This document shows positions 25,286 through 33,729 of a stretch of 64,000 nucleotides of DNA, in pieces. The notes under the pieces were generated by a model that made no database searches, was not told where the DNA came from, and saw only the letters and a list, made by a program, of their open reading frames with translations. The first letter of the stretch is position 1. Each line of letters begins with the position of its first letter. Made by a program: the position numbers and the translations under genes. Origin of the DNA: Frateuria_A sp051900535 (GTDB lineage: Bacteria > Pseudomonadota > Gammaproteobacteria > Xanthomonadales > Rhodanobacteraceae); contig NZ_JBHZGI010000002.1 in the NCBI RefSeq assembly GCF_051900535.1, positions 310,001 through 374,000 on the forward strand, written 5' to 3'.

Positions 25286-25648
25286 TCAGAAGCTATCCCG
25301 GCTGCAGCTCGCACCCGACGTGCAGGTTTCGTGCACCACCACCCGGTCCAGCCCCGTCAGGCGGGACTCCAGGCGACGGAAGATCCAGCGCGCAAGCATC
25401 TCGCTGGTCGGGTTCTCCAACCCTTCGATCTCGTTGAGATAGTGGTGATCCAGCTGCTCGAACAGCGGCGCGAAAGCCGCCTTGACGTCGGCGAAGTCCA
25501 TCACCCAGCCCATGGCCAGGTCCGGCTCGCCTTCGACGTGGATCTCGATGCGGAACGAATGCCCGTGCAGTCGCGCGCACTTGTGCCCGGCCGGCACGTT
25601 GGGCAACCGGTGTGCCGCCTCGATCTGGAACATTTTATGGATGTGCAT
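25286..25648 (-). CDS. queD: 6-carboxy-5,6,7,8-tetrahydropterin synthase (QueD family)
   Basis: This 120-residue enzyme converts 7,8-dihydroneopterin triphosphate to 6-carboxytetrahydropterin in queuosine biosynthesis. Zinc ligands are visible: His in EAAHRLP and the pair in ARLHGHSFRIEI. The catalytic Cys is in HKCARLHGHS, and MGWVMDFADVK plus LDHHYLNEI follow as in the family, with NPTSEMLARWIF and VVVHETCTSGA at the end. The start at 25648 gives MHIHKMFQIEAAH, typical for the short QueD type. Other queuosine genes are not in the window. Confidence 0.93.
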   Translation of the reverse strand: MHIHKMFQIEAAHRLPNVPAGHKCARLHGHSFRIEIHVEGEPDLAMGWVMDFADVKAAFAPLFEQLDHHYLNEIEGLENPTSEMLARWIFRRLESRLTGLDRVVVHETCTSGASCSRDSF

Positions 25649-25735
25649 AGCGAGCCATTGTATGTCGCCCCGGGGCCAGGCCAAGGCGACGACGCAAAGG
25701 GGAGGCGGTGGGAAAGACACGGCGCCGCGGGCGCG

Positions 25736-25812
25736 TGGTGGCTATGGGTGGACTCGAACCACCGACCCCAGCATTATGAGTGCTGTGCTCTAACCGGCTG
25801 AGCTACATAGCC
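25736..25812 (-). tRNA. tRNA-Met (CAU), elongator
   Basis: The minus-strand sequence folds as a 77-base tRNA including an encoded CCA. The acceptor GGCTATG pairs with CATAGCC, the D arm is AGCTCAGCCGGTTAGAGC, the anticodon loop CTCATAA carries CAU, and the T arm is GGTTCGAGTCC. The overall sequence follows the elongator tRNA-Met pattern (GGCTAyGTAGCTCAG...), not the initiator (no CCCG/CGGG anticodon stem G-C run or C1-A72 mismatch) and not tRNA-Ile2. Confidence 0.93.
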
Positions 25813-25970
25813 ATGGGGCATCGCCGGCGCGAGGCGCCAACGGAGCCCGGCAGTGTAATCGGCGCATCCGGCCGGTTCAAGCCTCTTCGCTTTCCCACGT
25901 CACGCGCGCTATGGTTGGATTCGAGGTCCAGGGCCGCTGCATCCGTGGCACGCGGGCTTGAGGAGGCGAC

Positions 25971-26516
25971 ATGATCGACGCGGATGGCTATCGCCCCAAC
26001 GTAGGCATCGTGCTGCTCAACGGCGACGGCCAGCTGTTCTGGGCCCGCCGCGTCAGCCACGATGGCTGGCAGTTCCCGCAGGGCGGCATGCGCAGCGACG
26101 AAACCCCGCTCGAGGCCATGTACCGCGAACTGGCCGAAGAGACGGGGCTCGCGCCGGAACATGTTCAAGTCATCGCCAGCACCCGCGGCTGGCTGCGATA
26201 TCGCCTGCCCAACCGCTATGTGCGCCACCATCAGCGACCCACCTGCATCGGCCAGAAGCAGGTGTGGTTTCTGCTGCGCCTGGTCGGCGGCGAGGAGGCA
26301 CTCAAGCTGGACGCCTGCGACAAGCCGGAGTTCGATATCTGGCGCTGGGTCGACTTCTGGTATCCGGCCGTGCACGTGGTCAATTTCAAGCGCCAGGTGT
26401 ACGAACGCGCGCTTCGCCACTTCGCGCCGCTGGTGGAGGAGCTGCTGAGCGTCCAGCTCGGCGCCCTGCCGCGCGCGCCCGAGGGCACCCGTCCAGGCGA
26501 CCGCGCGGTCGCCTGA
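25971..26516 (+). CDS. rppH: RNA pyrophosphohydrolase
   Basis: This 181-residue Nudix hydrolase removes pyrophosphate from the 5' end of mRNA, triggering RNase E decay. It starts MIDADGYRPNVGIVLLN, the RppH N-terminus. The Nudix box GGMRSDETPLEAMYRELAEETGL spans about residues 38-60, and FDIWRWVDFWYPAVHVVNFKR (read as FDIWRWVDFWYP then VVNFKRQVY) is the conserved RppH-specific stretch. It is slightly longer than E. coli RppH (176). It starts ~160 bases beyond the divergent tRNA-Met gene. Confidence 0.95.
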   Translation: MIDADGYRPNVGIVLLNGDGQLFWARRVSHDGWQFPQGGMRSDETPLEAMYRELAEETGLAPEHVQVIASTRGWLRYRLPNRYVRHHQRPTCIGQKQVWFLLRLVGGEEALKLDACDKPEFDIWRWVDFWYPAVHVVNFKRQVYERALRHFAPLVEELLSVQLGALPRAPEGTRPGDRAVA

Positions 26517-26535
26517 ACAAGAGTGCGGAAACCTA

Positions 26536-26565
26536 GTTGACAATCATTCGCATTCGCGCTGGAAT
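26536..26565 (+). promoter_or_regulatory. Fur box overlapping the bfd promoter
   Basis: GTTGACAATCATTCGCATT (26536-26554) matches 14 of 19 positions of the Fur consensus AATGATAATCATTATCATT. It overlaps a -35 hexamer TTGACA (26537-26542), and a -10-like TGGAAT follows at 26560-26565 after 17 bases. Fur with iron would therefore block the promoter, giving iron-starvation induction of bfd, as known in other proteobacteria. The predicted transcription start falls within a base or so of the ATG at 26573. Confidence 0.65.
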
Positions 26566-26572
26566 GCGCGGC

Positions 26573-26770
26573 ATGTACATCTGCCTCTGCAACGCCGTGA
26601 CCGACGGCGATATCCGCCGCGCCGTCGCCGACGGCGTGCGCACCTTCTCCGAGCTACAGGCGCGTACCGGCTGCTCCGACTGCTGTGGCTGCTGCGAGCC
26701 CGAGGCACGCGCCACGCTCGAGACTGCCCTGGCGCAGGTGGCGTTCCCACTGCCGCTGGTCACCGCCTGA
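26573..26770 (+). CDS. bfd: Bacterioferritin-associated ferredoxin
   Basis: This 65-residue [2Fe-2S] protein reduces the iron core of bacterioferritin so that iron can be released. The cluster ligands are the four cysteines of CLCN (residues 4 and 6) and SDCCGCC (about 38-42), in the BFD-type helix-turn-helix fold. The start at ATG 26573 gives MYICLCNAV, the standard N-terminus; no ribosome-binding site precedes it, consistent with a leaderless transcript. Bacterioferritin follows 94 bases downstream, so the two may be coordinately expressed. Confidence 0.93.
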   Translation: MYICLCNAVTDGDIRRAVADGVRTFSELQARTGCSDCCGCCEPEARATLETALAQVAFPLPLVTA

Positions 26771-26864
26771 CGGGCGCGGGCCCCAAACCGCAACCATTCG
26801 CGTTTCTCCCCCGCCACGGGCAAGCCCGTATAGTCGCCGGTCGGACAGACTGGAGACTCACCCC

Positions 26865-27332
<468 letters not shown>

Positions 27333-27341
27333 AATCGCCTT

Positions 27342-27362
27342 GTGGTGGGCTTCTTCCACCAC
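27342..27362 (+). terminator. Stem-loop after bfr
   Basis: GTGGTGG (27342-27348) pairs perfectly with CCACCAC (27356-27362) around a seven-base pyrimidine-rich loop, ten bases past the bfr stop. No T-run follows, so it may be a transcript-stabilising or Rho-assisted end. Confidence 0.45.
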
Positions 27363-27482
27363 GGCTGACACGGCGGCTTGCGGTGGGCGACGCCCATTTG
27401 GTGTGCAAACCGTGCGGCCGTTCCTTGACGCTTTCGTCACGCTGCCGCTATACCGGTCACCCCAGCAGTTCCGGATATTTAC

Positions 27483-28223
27483 ATGGCTTCACGCCCGCCT
27501 CCGCGCTTCGTCGTGCGTCCGCACGATGAAGCCAGCCAGCGCCGCCGTCGGCTGTGGCTGGGTGCGGCCTGGCTGGCCAGCCTGCTGTTGACCGGAACCG
27601 TGGTCGGCGTGCTGGCCTGGCGCACCACGCCGGCCGCGATCGATCATCGCGAAGCGAAGCTACTGTCCGCGCAGAACGAACAGCTCAAGCAGCAGATCGC
27701 CAATCTCACGCGCGCGCAACAGGTCACCGACATCGCGACCCAGTCCTTGCGCGGCACGCTCACCGAACGCGACGAGGAGATCAATGGCCTGCGCGCGGAC
27801 CTGGGCTTCTACTCGCGCCTGGTCGGCGGCAACGCGCAGCGTGAAGGGCTCAAGGTGCAGGAAGTGCAATTGCGCCCGGTGAACGGCTCGCATGCCTGGA
27901 ACCTCGCGCTCAGCCTCACCCAGAACGCCAAACGCGGCAGCGACGTCAGCGGCACCGTCACGCTCAGCGTGGAAGGCGTGCGCGGTGACAAGGTAGTGGC
28001 GCTGGACTGGTCGCAACTGGGCGATGCCGCGCAACAGGAGGGCCTACCCTTCCGCTTCCGCTATTTCCAGCAGCTGCATGCCACGTTCATGTTGCCGGTC
28101 GATTTCAAGCCGACGCGGCTGCGCATCCGTGTCAAACCCGAGGATGGCGACGCCGTCGACCGCGCCGTGGCGTGGAGCGACGCGCTGTCGGGCAACCTCA
28201 CTACGATCGAAGGGGGAAACTGA
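27483..28223 (+). CDS. Membrane-anchored coiled-coil protein (DUF6776-like)
   Basis: This 246-residue protein has a basic N-terminus, one membrane helix (LWLGAAWLASLLLTGTVVGVLAW, about residues 22-44) and then a coiled coil (HREAKLLSAQNEQLKQQIANLTRAQQ, about 55-80) leading to a beta-rich periplasmic domain with DLGFYSRLVGG and LRPVNGSHAWNL. The arrangement matches an uncharacterised family found next to bactofilin genes in xanthomonads and relatives. The bactofilin gene starts two bases after its stop, so the two are probably translated together and may act together in cell-shape or envelope organisation. Confidence 0.8.
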   Translation: MASRPPPRFVVRPHDEASQRRRRLWLGAAWLASLLLTGTVVGVLAWRTTPAAIDHREAKLLSAQNEQLKQQIANLTRAQQVTDIATQSLRGTLTERDEEINGLRADLGFYSRLVGGNAQREGLKVQEVQLRPVNGSHAWNLALSLTQNAKRGSDVSGTVTLSVEGVRGDKVVALDWSQLGDAAQQEGLPFRFRYFQQLHATFMLPVDFKPTRLRIRVKPEDGDAVDRAVAWSDALSGNLTTIEGGN

Positions 28224-28225
28224 CC

Positions 28226-28657
28226 ATGTTCAACCGACGCCGCACCGACCGTGCCGACGGTAGCAACGACACCAGCCTGATCGCCCGCGGCACGGTGATC
28301 CGCGGCGACCTGCGCTTCAGCGGCGCGCTGCACCTGGATGGCCGCATCGAGGGCACCGTGCTGGCCGACGGCGAGGACGCCGTGTTCACCGTGAGCGAGT
28401 ATGGCCAGGTGCAGGGCGACGTCCACGTACCGCACGTGATCGTCAACGGCGCCGTGCAGGGCGACATCCACGCCGGCGAGCGGCTGGAGCTGGCGCCTCT
28501 GGCGCGCATCACCGGCGACGTGCACTACCGCACGCTGGAGATGGCTGGCGGCGCGCAAGTGAACGGGCGCATGAGCCATCGCGTGGAAGCGGTAGCACGC
28601 GAACTGCCGTCGCCGCCTCAGCCGGATGCCGAACTCGACGAGGCCGTGCCGGCCTGA
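28226..28657 (+). CDS. Bactofilin (polymer-forming cytoskeletal protein)
   Basis: This 143-residue cytoskeletal protein forms filaments without nucleotide. The core beta-helix repeat is clear (TVIRGDLRFSGALHLDGRIEG, then VSEYGQVQGDVHVPHVIVNG, then ARITGDVHYRTLEMAGGAQVNG), flanked by short disordered ends. The ATG at 28226 was chosen because it lies just after the upstream stop (TGACC-ATG) and gives MFNRRRTDR, a typical bactofilin N-terminal tail. It follows the membrane coiled-coil protein, a likely membrane partner. Confidence 0.9.
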   Translation: MFNRRRTDRADGSNDTSLIARGTVIRGDLRFSGALHLDGRIEGTVLADGEDAVFTVSEYGQVQGDVHVPHVIVNGAVQGDIHAGERLELAPLARITGDVHYRTLEMAGGAQVNGRMSHRVEAVARELPSPPQPDAELDEAVPA

Positions 28658-28801
28658 TGGCGGTAGCCGTACAGAAGCAGTGCCTCCCGTTGGGGCGAAC
28701 TCACAGCACCAGGCAGGGCCGGGCGTACTCCGTGGCCAGACTTCTGGCGTCCGGTAGGCGCTATCCTTGAGATCGCGCCTTCGCAACCGCACATTCGCCG
28801 C

Positions 28802-29170
28802 ATGGAAACACTCGTTTCGATTCCCGATTACCGCCAGGCCAACGCGCCGCTGGTCTTCACCGAGGCCGCCGCACGCAAGGTGCACGAACTGATCGTCGAG
28901 GAGGGCAACCCGGCGCTGAAGCTGCGCGTGTACATCAGCGGCGGCGGCTGCTCGGGCTTCCAGTACGGGTTCACCTTTGACGAGGCCCAGGCCGAGGACG
29001 ATTTCGCGCTCGATCGCGAAGGCGTCACCCTGCTGGTCGATCCGCTGTCGCTGCAGTACCTCGCCGGTGCGGAGATCGACTACGCGGAGAGTCTCTCTGG
29101 CGCCCAGTTCGTCATCCGCAACCCCAACGCCAAGACCACCTGCGGCTGCGGCTCCTCGTTTTCGACCTGA
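28802..29170 (+). CDS. erpA: Iron-sulfur cluster insertion protein
   Basis: This 122-residue A-type carrier delivers Fe-S clusters to apo-proteins. The three cluster cysteines are in GGGCSGFQYGF and the C-terminal TTCGCGSSF, with the conserved LTEAAARKVHEL-type first helix (FTEAAARKVHEL). Length and the ending SSFST fit ErpA better than IscA or SufA. It has its own upstream gap of ~144 bases and is followed seven bases later by nudC. Confidence 0.92.
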   Translation: METLVSIPDYRQANAPLVFTEAAARKVHELIVEEGNPALKLRVYISGGGCSGFQYGFTFDEAQAEDDFALDREGVTLLVDPLSLQYLAGAEIDYAESLSGAQFVIRNPNAKTTCGCGSSFST

Positions 29171-29177
29171 GCCCTCG

Positions 29178-30137
29178 ATGGCCGCTGCCGTCACCAACAT
29201 CTTCGCCGGCCTTAGCCTGGTGCTCGACCGCATGGCCGAGCGCCGCGACCACGACGCGTGGCTGCTCGAACAAGCCGCTTGTGGCGAGGTGCGCTACCTC
29301 CTGCTCGACCCTTCGGGCGAAAGTTTCCTGCTACGCGAAGCCGAGGGTCTGCGCTGGTTGAGCGACGCCGAGCGTCGTGAGCTGTTCGCCGATGTGCCGG
29401 CCAGCCTGCTTGGCATCGCGGAGGGCTGCCCGCATTTCCTGCTCGCGCTGGACGAGAGCCAATCGCTGGATTCGCTGGAAGAACGCCTGGCCGCGCGGCG
29501 CATCGGGCTGCGCGAAGCGGGCCTGCGCCTGTCCGCCGCCGAGGCGGGACTGTTCGCCTACGCCAAGGGCCTGGCGCATTGGCAACGCGAGACGCGCTTC
29601 TGCAGCAGCTGTGGCGCGCCGCTCGTGCGGGTCGCTGCGGGCCACCGCATGCAGTGCACCAGCGCGACGTGCGGACGCCTCCATTTCCCCCGCACCGACG
29701 CGGCGATCATCACTATCGTCGAGCACGACGGTGCCTGCCTGCTCGGCCGCCAGGCAAGCTGGCCGAAGGGCCGCTGGTCGGCGCTGGCCGGCTTCGTCGA
29801 ACCGGGCGAATCGCTCGAAGACGCCGTGCGCCGCGAAGTAGCCGAAGAGGCCGGCGTGCGCGTGGGCGCGGTGCATTATCACTCCTCGCAACCCTGGCCG
29901 TTGCCGGCCTCGCTGATGATCGGCTTCATTGCCAGCGCCGTGGACCCCGCGATCAACCTGCGCGACGGCGAGTTGGAGGAAGCGCGCTGGTTCACACCCG
30001 CGCAAATCGTCGATGGCCTGGCCGATGGCAGCTTCGCCACGCCGACGCGGCTGTCGGTGTCTTACCAGCTGCTGGCGCACTGGTTGCGCGAACGCGCAGG
30101 GCTCGAGCTCGACGCGCTCACGGCCGATACCCCGTAG
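29178..30137 (+). CDS. nudC: NAD(+) diphosphatase / NAD-capped RNA decapping hydrolase
   Basis: This 319-residue Nudix enzyme cleaves NAD(H) and can remove NAD caps from RNA. The zinc ribbon is FCSSCGAPL and CTSATCGRLHFPRTD, followed by the Nudix box GFVEPGESLEDAVRREVAEEAGV and the NudC-specific SQPWPLPASLMIGF. The N-terminal domain (residues 1-130) is the variable NUDIX-like fold. The ATG at 29178 was chosen because it follows erpA by seven bases; the frame upstream is a shadow of erpA. Longer than E. coli NudC (257), mainly in the N-terminal domain. Confidence 0.93.
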   Translation: MAAAVTNIFAGLSLVLDRMAERRDHDAWLLEQAACGEVRYLLLDPSGESFLLREAEGLRWLSDAERRELFADVPASLLGIAEGCPHFLLALDESQSLDSLEERLAARRIGLREAGLRLSAAEAGLFAYAKGLAHWQRETRFCSSCGAPLVRVAAGHRMQCTSATCGRLHFPRTDAAIITIVEHDGACLLGRQASWPKGRWSALAGFVEPGESLEDAVRREVAEEAGVRVGAVHYHSSQPWPLPASLMIGFIASAVDPAINLRDGELEEARWFTPAQIVDGLADGSFATPTRLSVSYQLLAHWLRERAGLELDALTADTP

Positions 30138-30228
30138 GCCCGTACCTGGGGGCGGGCCGTGCATGGCGGTCGCGCACGGGTGCGCCGCAACGCTTGCCCT
30201 AGAATGGCGGCATCCAAGGAGTTTTCCG

Positions 30229-31098
30229 ATGGCCCTCAGCCTGCTCGCCGCCCTTATCGCCCTCGGCCTTTTGCATCTGCTGCCGCAGCTGGCGCAATGG
30301 CGGGGCGATGGCGTGTTCCGAGGTTGGGTGCGGCAATTGGACGACACCGCCGGACGCGGACGCGTGCTGCTGACACTGGTGGTGCCGGCCGTGCTCTGCC
30401 TGCTGCTGGCCGAACTGTTCGGCCAGCTGCCGCTCGGCGGCTTCCTGCAGCTGGCCTTCGCGGTCGTGGTTTTGCTCTACGGCCTCGGTCCGCACCCCTT
30501 CGAGGCGGATCTGGAAGCGATCCTGCACGCCCCCGATCCGGTCGCTCGCCAGACCGCCGCGCAGCGCCTGGCCGAACCGGGCGGGCAGGTCGCCTGGAGT
30601 GCGCACGCACTGGGCAAAGCCGTGGCGCTCGCTGCGCTGCGCCGGCGCTTCGGGGTGTTGTTCTGGTTCTTCGTACTGGGGCCAGCCGGTGCGCTGCTTT
30701 ACCGGCTGGCGCAGGCGCTGGGCCGCGACGACACGTTGGCGCTGGACGCAGCCAGCCGCCGCCACGCGCACTACGTCGCCAACGCGCTGGACTGGCTGCC
30801 CGCGCAGTTGCTGGTCTTCACCTTGGCGCTGGTCGGCCATTGGGATGCGGTCATGGCCGCCTGGCATCGCTGGCGCCTGCATGCGGCGCCCACCAGCTGG
30901 TACACCGACGGCCCCGATTTCCTGGCGGCCGCGGCCTGCGCCGACATCGAGGTGGAAATCGAAGCCGGCGACGGTTATGTCGAGGAGCGCACCGACCCGC
31001 TGCTGGAACTGGCGCGCATGCGCAGCGCGTTCCTGCGGGCGTTGCTGGCGTGGTTGAGCGTGGTCGCGCTGATCGTGCTGGGCGGCTGGCTGACCTGA
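30229..31098 (+). CDS. ampE: AmpE-like regulatory signalling membrane protein
   Basis: This 289-residue inner-membrane protein has hydrophobic segments near the start (LLAALIALGLLHLLPQL), at about 50-70, 78-90, 145-165 and the C-terminus (LLAWLSVVALIVLGGWL), and resembles AmpE/CobD-like proteins: GPHPFEADLEAIL and FGVLFWFFVLGPAGALLYRL are the usual conserved patches. AmpE is linked to beta-lactamase signalling with AmpD in some proteobacteria; no ampD is in the window. The ATG at 30229 is preceded by AAGGAG, an excellent ribosome-binding site. Confidence 0.82.
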   Translation: MALSLLAALIALGLLHLLPQLAQWRGDGVFRGWVRQLDDTAGRGRVLLTLVVPAVLCLLLAELFGQLPLGGFLQLAFAVVVLLYGLGPHPFEADLEAILHAPDPVARQTAAQRLAEPGGQVAWSAHALGKAVALAALRRRFGVLFWFFVLGPAGALLYRLAQALGRDDTLALDAASRRHAHYVANALDWLPAQLLVFTLALVGHWDAVMAAWHRWRLHAAPTSWYTDGPDFLAAAACADIEVEIEAGDGYVEERTDPLLELARMRSAFLRALLAWLSVVALIVLGGWLT

Positions 31099-31177
31099 CC
31101 CAGGCGGCCTTACCGGTGGGTTCCAGCCCACCCTCCCCGCGACCGCGTGGCGGACTGAAGCCGCCTTACAAGTGCAC

Positions 31178-33052
31178 CTACGCCAGCGTGCCGCGCAGTT
31201 CGCGCACGCGCGCTTCCAGTGCATCCAGCCGCAGTCGTTCCGGCGCCACCGGCGCATCGATCACCAGTTCGATCCGCGCGCGGAATCGCCGTGGCAGGCG
31301 TGCGCGTCCCAGCCGCGTGTCGCGCCGGCTCCACACGCTTCCCCACAATCCGCGCAGCGCCATCGGCACCACCGGCACCTGCCGCCGTTCCAGGATGCGC
31401 AACACGCCCGGCCGGAACGGTCCGATCTCGCCATCACCGGTGAGCCCGCCTTCGGGGAAGATGCACACCACCTCGCCGGCGGCGAGCGCCTGGTCGATCG
31501 CCTCGTAGGCCGCCGCCAGCACCGCCGGGTCCTCCTTCTGGCCGGCGATCGGAATCGCCTTGGCAGTGCGGAACACGAACCGCAGCAGCGGGATGTTGAA
31601 GATCCGGTAGTACATGACGAAGCGCGTGGGGCGGCGCAGATTGGCCATCAGCAGCAGCGGGTCCATGAAGCTGACGTGGTTGCACACCAGCAGCGCCGGG
31701 CCTTCCTCCGGTACGTGGCGTGCGCCTTCCACGCGGACGCGGTAGAGCGTGTTCACCAGCACCCAGGTAACGAAGCGCATCGGGAACTCGGGCACCAGCG
31801 TGAAGATGTAAGCCGCCACAAGCACGTTGAGCAGCGCCGCGGCAAGGAACGTCTCCACCGCATCGAAGCCCAGCGCACCCAGGCCCAGCCCGAAACCCGC
31901 CGCCAGCACGATCAGCAGTGCGTTGACGATGTTGTTGCCCGCGATCACGCGCGAGAGCTGCTCGCGCGGCGCTCGCGCCTGTACGAAAGCGAACAGCGGC
32001 ACCACGTAGAAGCCGGCAAACACACCGATCAGGGTGAGGTCCAGCGCCACCCGCCAGCTGCCCGCGCCGCGCAGGAAAGCCAGCCAGTCGAGCCCTTGCG
32101 CCAGCGCCACGCCGTGCCGCGCGAAGTACAGGTCCACGCCGAACACGGTCAGTCCGAATGCACCTAGCGGCACGAGGCCGATCTCGACGCGCTTGCCGGA
32201 CATGCGCTCGCACAACAGCGCTCCCACGCCGGTGCCGATCGAGAACAGGGTCAGCACCAGCGTGATGACCGAGCCATCGCCGCCCAGCGTCTCGCGCGTG
32301 TAATTGGGAACTTGCGCGATCAGCACCGTGCCGAAGAACCAGAACCAGGAGATGCCCAGCACCGCGTTGAACACCGCGCGGTCGCGTCGCACGATGCCGA
32401 GCACGCGTGCGGTTTCGCTGAATGGATTCCAGTTGAACTTGAGCCCCGGGGCCGTGGCCGGTGCCAGCGGAATGCGCCGACTGGCCAGGTAGCCCGCCAC
32501 CGCGACCGCGATGGTCGCGGCCGATGCCAGCCAGGGCCCGATGCCGGCCACCAGCATCAGCGAGTTGCCGGCGATCATGCCGACCAGCATCGCCAGCTGC
32601 GTGCCCATCTCGACCAGTCCGTTGCCGCCGACCAGTTCCCCGGCCTCGAGCGCTTGGGGCAGGATCGCGTACTTGATCGGCCCGAAGGTGGTCGAGTGCA
32701 GTCCCATCAGGAACAGCACCACCAGCAACAGCGTGGTGTCGTGCGTGTGGAAGCCGATCGCCGCCAGCACCATGGCGGCGATCTCGAACAGCTTCACCGC
32801 GCGGATGATGCGCGTTTTCTCGTACTTTTCCGCCAGCTGGCCCGCGGTCGCCGAGAACAGGAAAAACGGCAGGATGAACAAAGCCGGCGCCAGGTTGGCG
32901 TAAAGCGACACGCTCCGGTCGTCCAGAGCCATCTGGGTCGCCACCAGCATCACCAGCGCATTGCGGAAGGCGTTGTCGTTGAACGCGCCCAGCGCCTGGG
33001 TCCAGAAGAACGGGGCGAATCGGCGCTGGCCGAGCAGGGCGAACTGGCTCAT
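31178..33052 (-). CDS. MFS transporter fused to 1-acylglycerol-3-phosphate acyltransferase-like domain
   Basis: This 624-residue fusion resembles LplT-Aas-type lysophospholipid uptake and remodelling proteins. Residues 1-~405 form a 12-helix MFS transporter (starting PFFWTQALGAFNDNAFRNAL, the LplT signature) and ~425-624 form a PlsC domain with the catalytic NHVSFMDPLLL and the substrate-binding FPEGGLTGDG. In E. coli the equivalent functions are split between LplT and Aas; unlike Aas there is no AMP-ligase part here. It likely imports lysophospholipids and re-acylates them at the inner membrane. It converges with ampE across an 80-base gap that holds a GGTGGG/CCCACC hairpin (31115-31132). 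Confidence 0.88.
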   Translation of the reverse strand: MSQFALLGQRRFAPFFWTQALGAFNDNAFRNALVMLVATQMALDDRSVSLYANLAPALFILPFFLFSATAGQLAEKYEKTRIIRAVKLFEIAAMVLAAIGFHTHDTTLLLVVLFLMGLHSTTFGPIKYAILPQALEAGELVGGNGLVEMGTQLAMLVGMIAGNSLMLVAGIGPWLASAATIAVAVAGYLASRRIPLAPATAPGLKFNWNPFSETARVLGIVRRDRAVFNAVLGISWFWFFGTVLIAQVPNYTRETLGGDGSVITLVLTLFSIGTGVGALLCERMSGKRVEIGLVPLGAFGLTVFGVDLYFARHGVALAQGLDWLAFLRGAGSWRVALDLTLIGVFAGFYVVPLFAFVQARAPREQLSRVIAGNNIVNALLIVLAAGFGLGLGALGFDAVETFLAAALLNVLVAAYIFTLVPEFPMRFVTWVLVNTLYRVRVEGARHVPEEGPALLVCNHVSFMDPLLLMANLRRPTRFVMYYRIFNIPLLRFVFRTAKAIPIAGQKEDPAVLAAAYEAIDQALAAGEVVCIFPEGGLTGDGEIGPFRPGVLRILERRQVPVVPMALRGLWGSVWSRRDTRLGRARLPRRFRARIELVIDAPVAPERLRLDALEARVRELRGTLA

Positions 33053-33269
33053 GCGGGTCCTGGGCTGGGGGCTGGCGCTAGCCTAGCGTGAAAGCCGCTC
33101 TCCGCCCGCTGTCATGGACACATCGTTGCGGGGGCGCGCCAATGGGCATACCGTCGGCGACGGAAGGTGCCGCCGGGGGGCGGACTCGTTGCCATTGCAT
33201 CACAGCGAAACCTTCCGCGGCGCTCACGGCGCCCGCCTACCTGGCGCCTGCGTTTCGAGAGGGGAAAAC

Positions 33270-33692
33270 ATGATGGACATGAGCCGGAGATATCTGGTGT
33301 GGGCGTTGTGCTATGCCGCGATCGGCATGGCCTTGGGCATCTACATGGCCGCATCGCACAACCACGGGCAACTGGTGACGCACGCCCATGTGTTGATGGT
33401 CGGCTTCGTGGTTTCGCTGGTCTACGGCATCATCCACCGGCTGTGGCTGGACATCCCTCGACGCGCCCTCGCCATGACCCAGTTCGTGCTGCACCAGGCC
33501 GCGGCGGCCGTGCTGCTGGTCGGCCTTTTCCTGCTTTACGGCGGCAAGGCGACCGAGGCGACGCTGGGACCATTGCTGGGCATCGGCTCGATCGGCGTGC
33601 TACTGGGCATGCTGCTGATGCTCTACATGGTGGTGCGTCCGGGCACGGCGCGCAGCGCCGAACCCGGCGCGCCGGGCCGCGCAGCCGCCTGA
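33270..33692 (+). CDS. Small polytopic membrane protein with conserved His residues
   Basis: This 140-residue protein has four predicted membrane helices (YLVWALCYAAIGMALGIYMA, LMVGFVVSLVYGIIHRLWL, FVLHQAAAAVLLVGLFLLYG, IGSIGVLLGMLLMLYMVV). Histidines lie in HNHGQLVTHAHVLMVGF, IIHRLW and VLHQAAA. The spacing resembles heme-bearing helices of cytochrome oxidase subunit I/NorB-like proteins, so heme or metal binding is possible, but I cannot confirm it. I chose the first of two tandem ATGs (33270), preceded by AGAGGGG. The function is unknown. The neighbouring genes do not suggest one. Confidence 0.75.
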   Translation: MMDMSRRYLVWALCYAAIGMALGIYMAASHNHGQLVTHAHVLMVGFVVSLVYGIIHRLWLDIPRRALAMTQFVLHQAAAAVLLVGLFLLYGGKATEATLGPLLGIGSIGVLLGMLLMLYMVVRPGTARSAEPGAPGRAAA

Positions 33693-33700
33693 TCGGGACC

Positions 33701-33725
33701 CGCCGCACGGCAATGCCGTGCGGCG
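33701..33725. terminator. Strong stem-loop between convergent genes
   Basis: CGCCGCACGGCA (33701-33712) pairs perfectly with TGCCGTGCGGCG (33714-33725) across a single base, so about ten pairs would form with a small loop. It lies between the stops of the His-rich membrane protein (plus) and the 555-residue membrane protein (minus) and probably ends both transcripts, though T-runs are weak. Confidence 0.5.
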
Positions 33726-33729
33726 AGTC

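Noticed and set aside
25780..25974. A 64-residue plus-strand open frame beside tRNA-Met
   Set aside because: It begins inside the tRNA gene and runs into the rppH leader; no family resemblance.
30170..30190. Further palindromic repeat copy between nudC and ampE
   Set aside because: GGTCGCGCACGGGTGCGCCGC resembles half of the 13622-13796 unit but is too short and diverged to list as a separate element.
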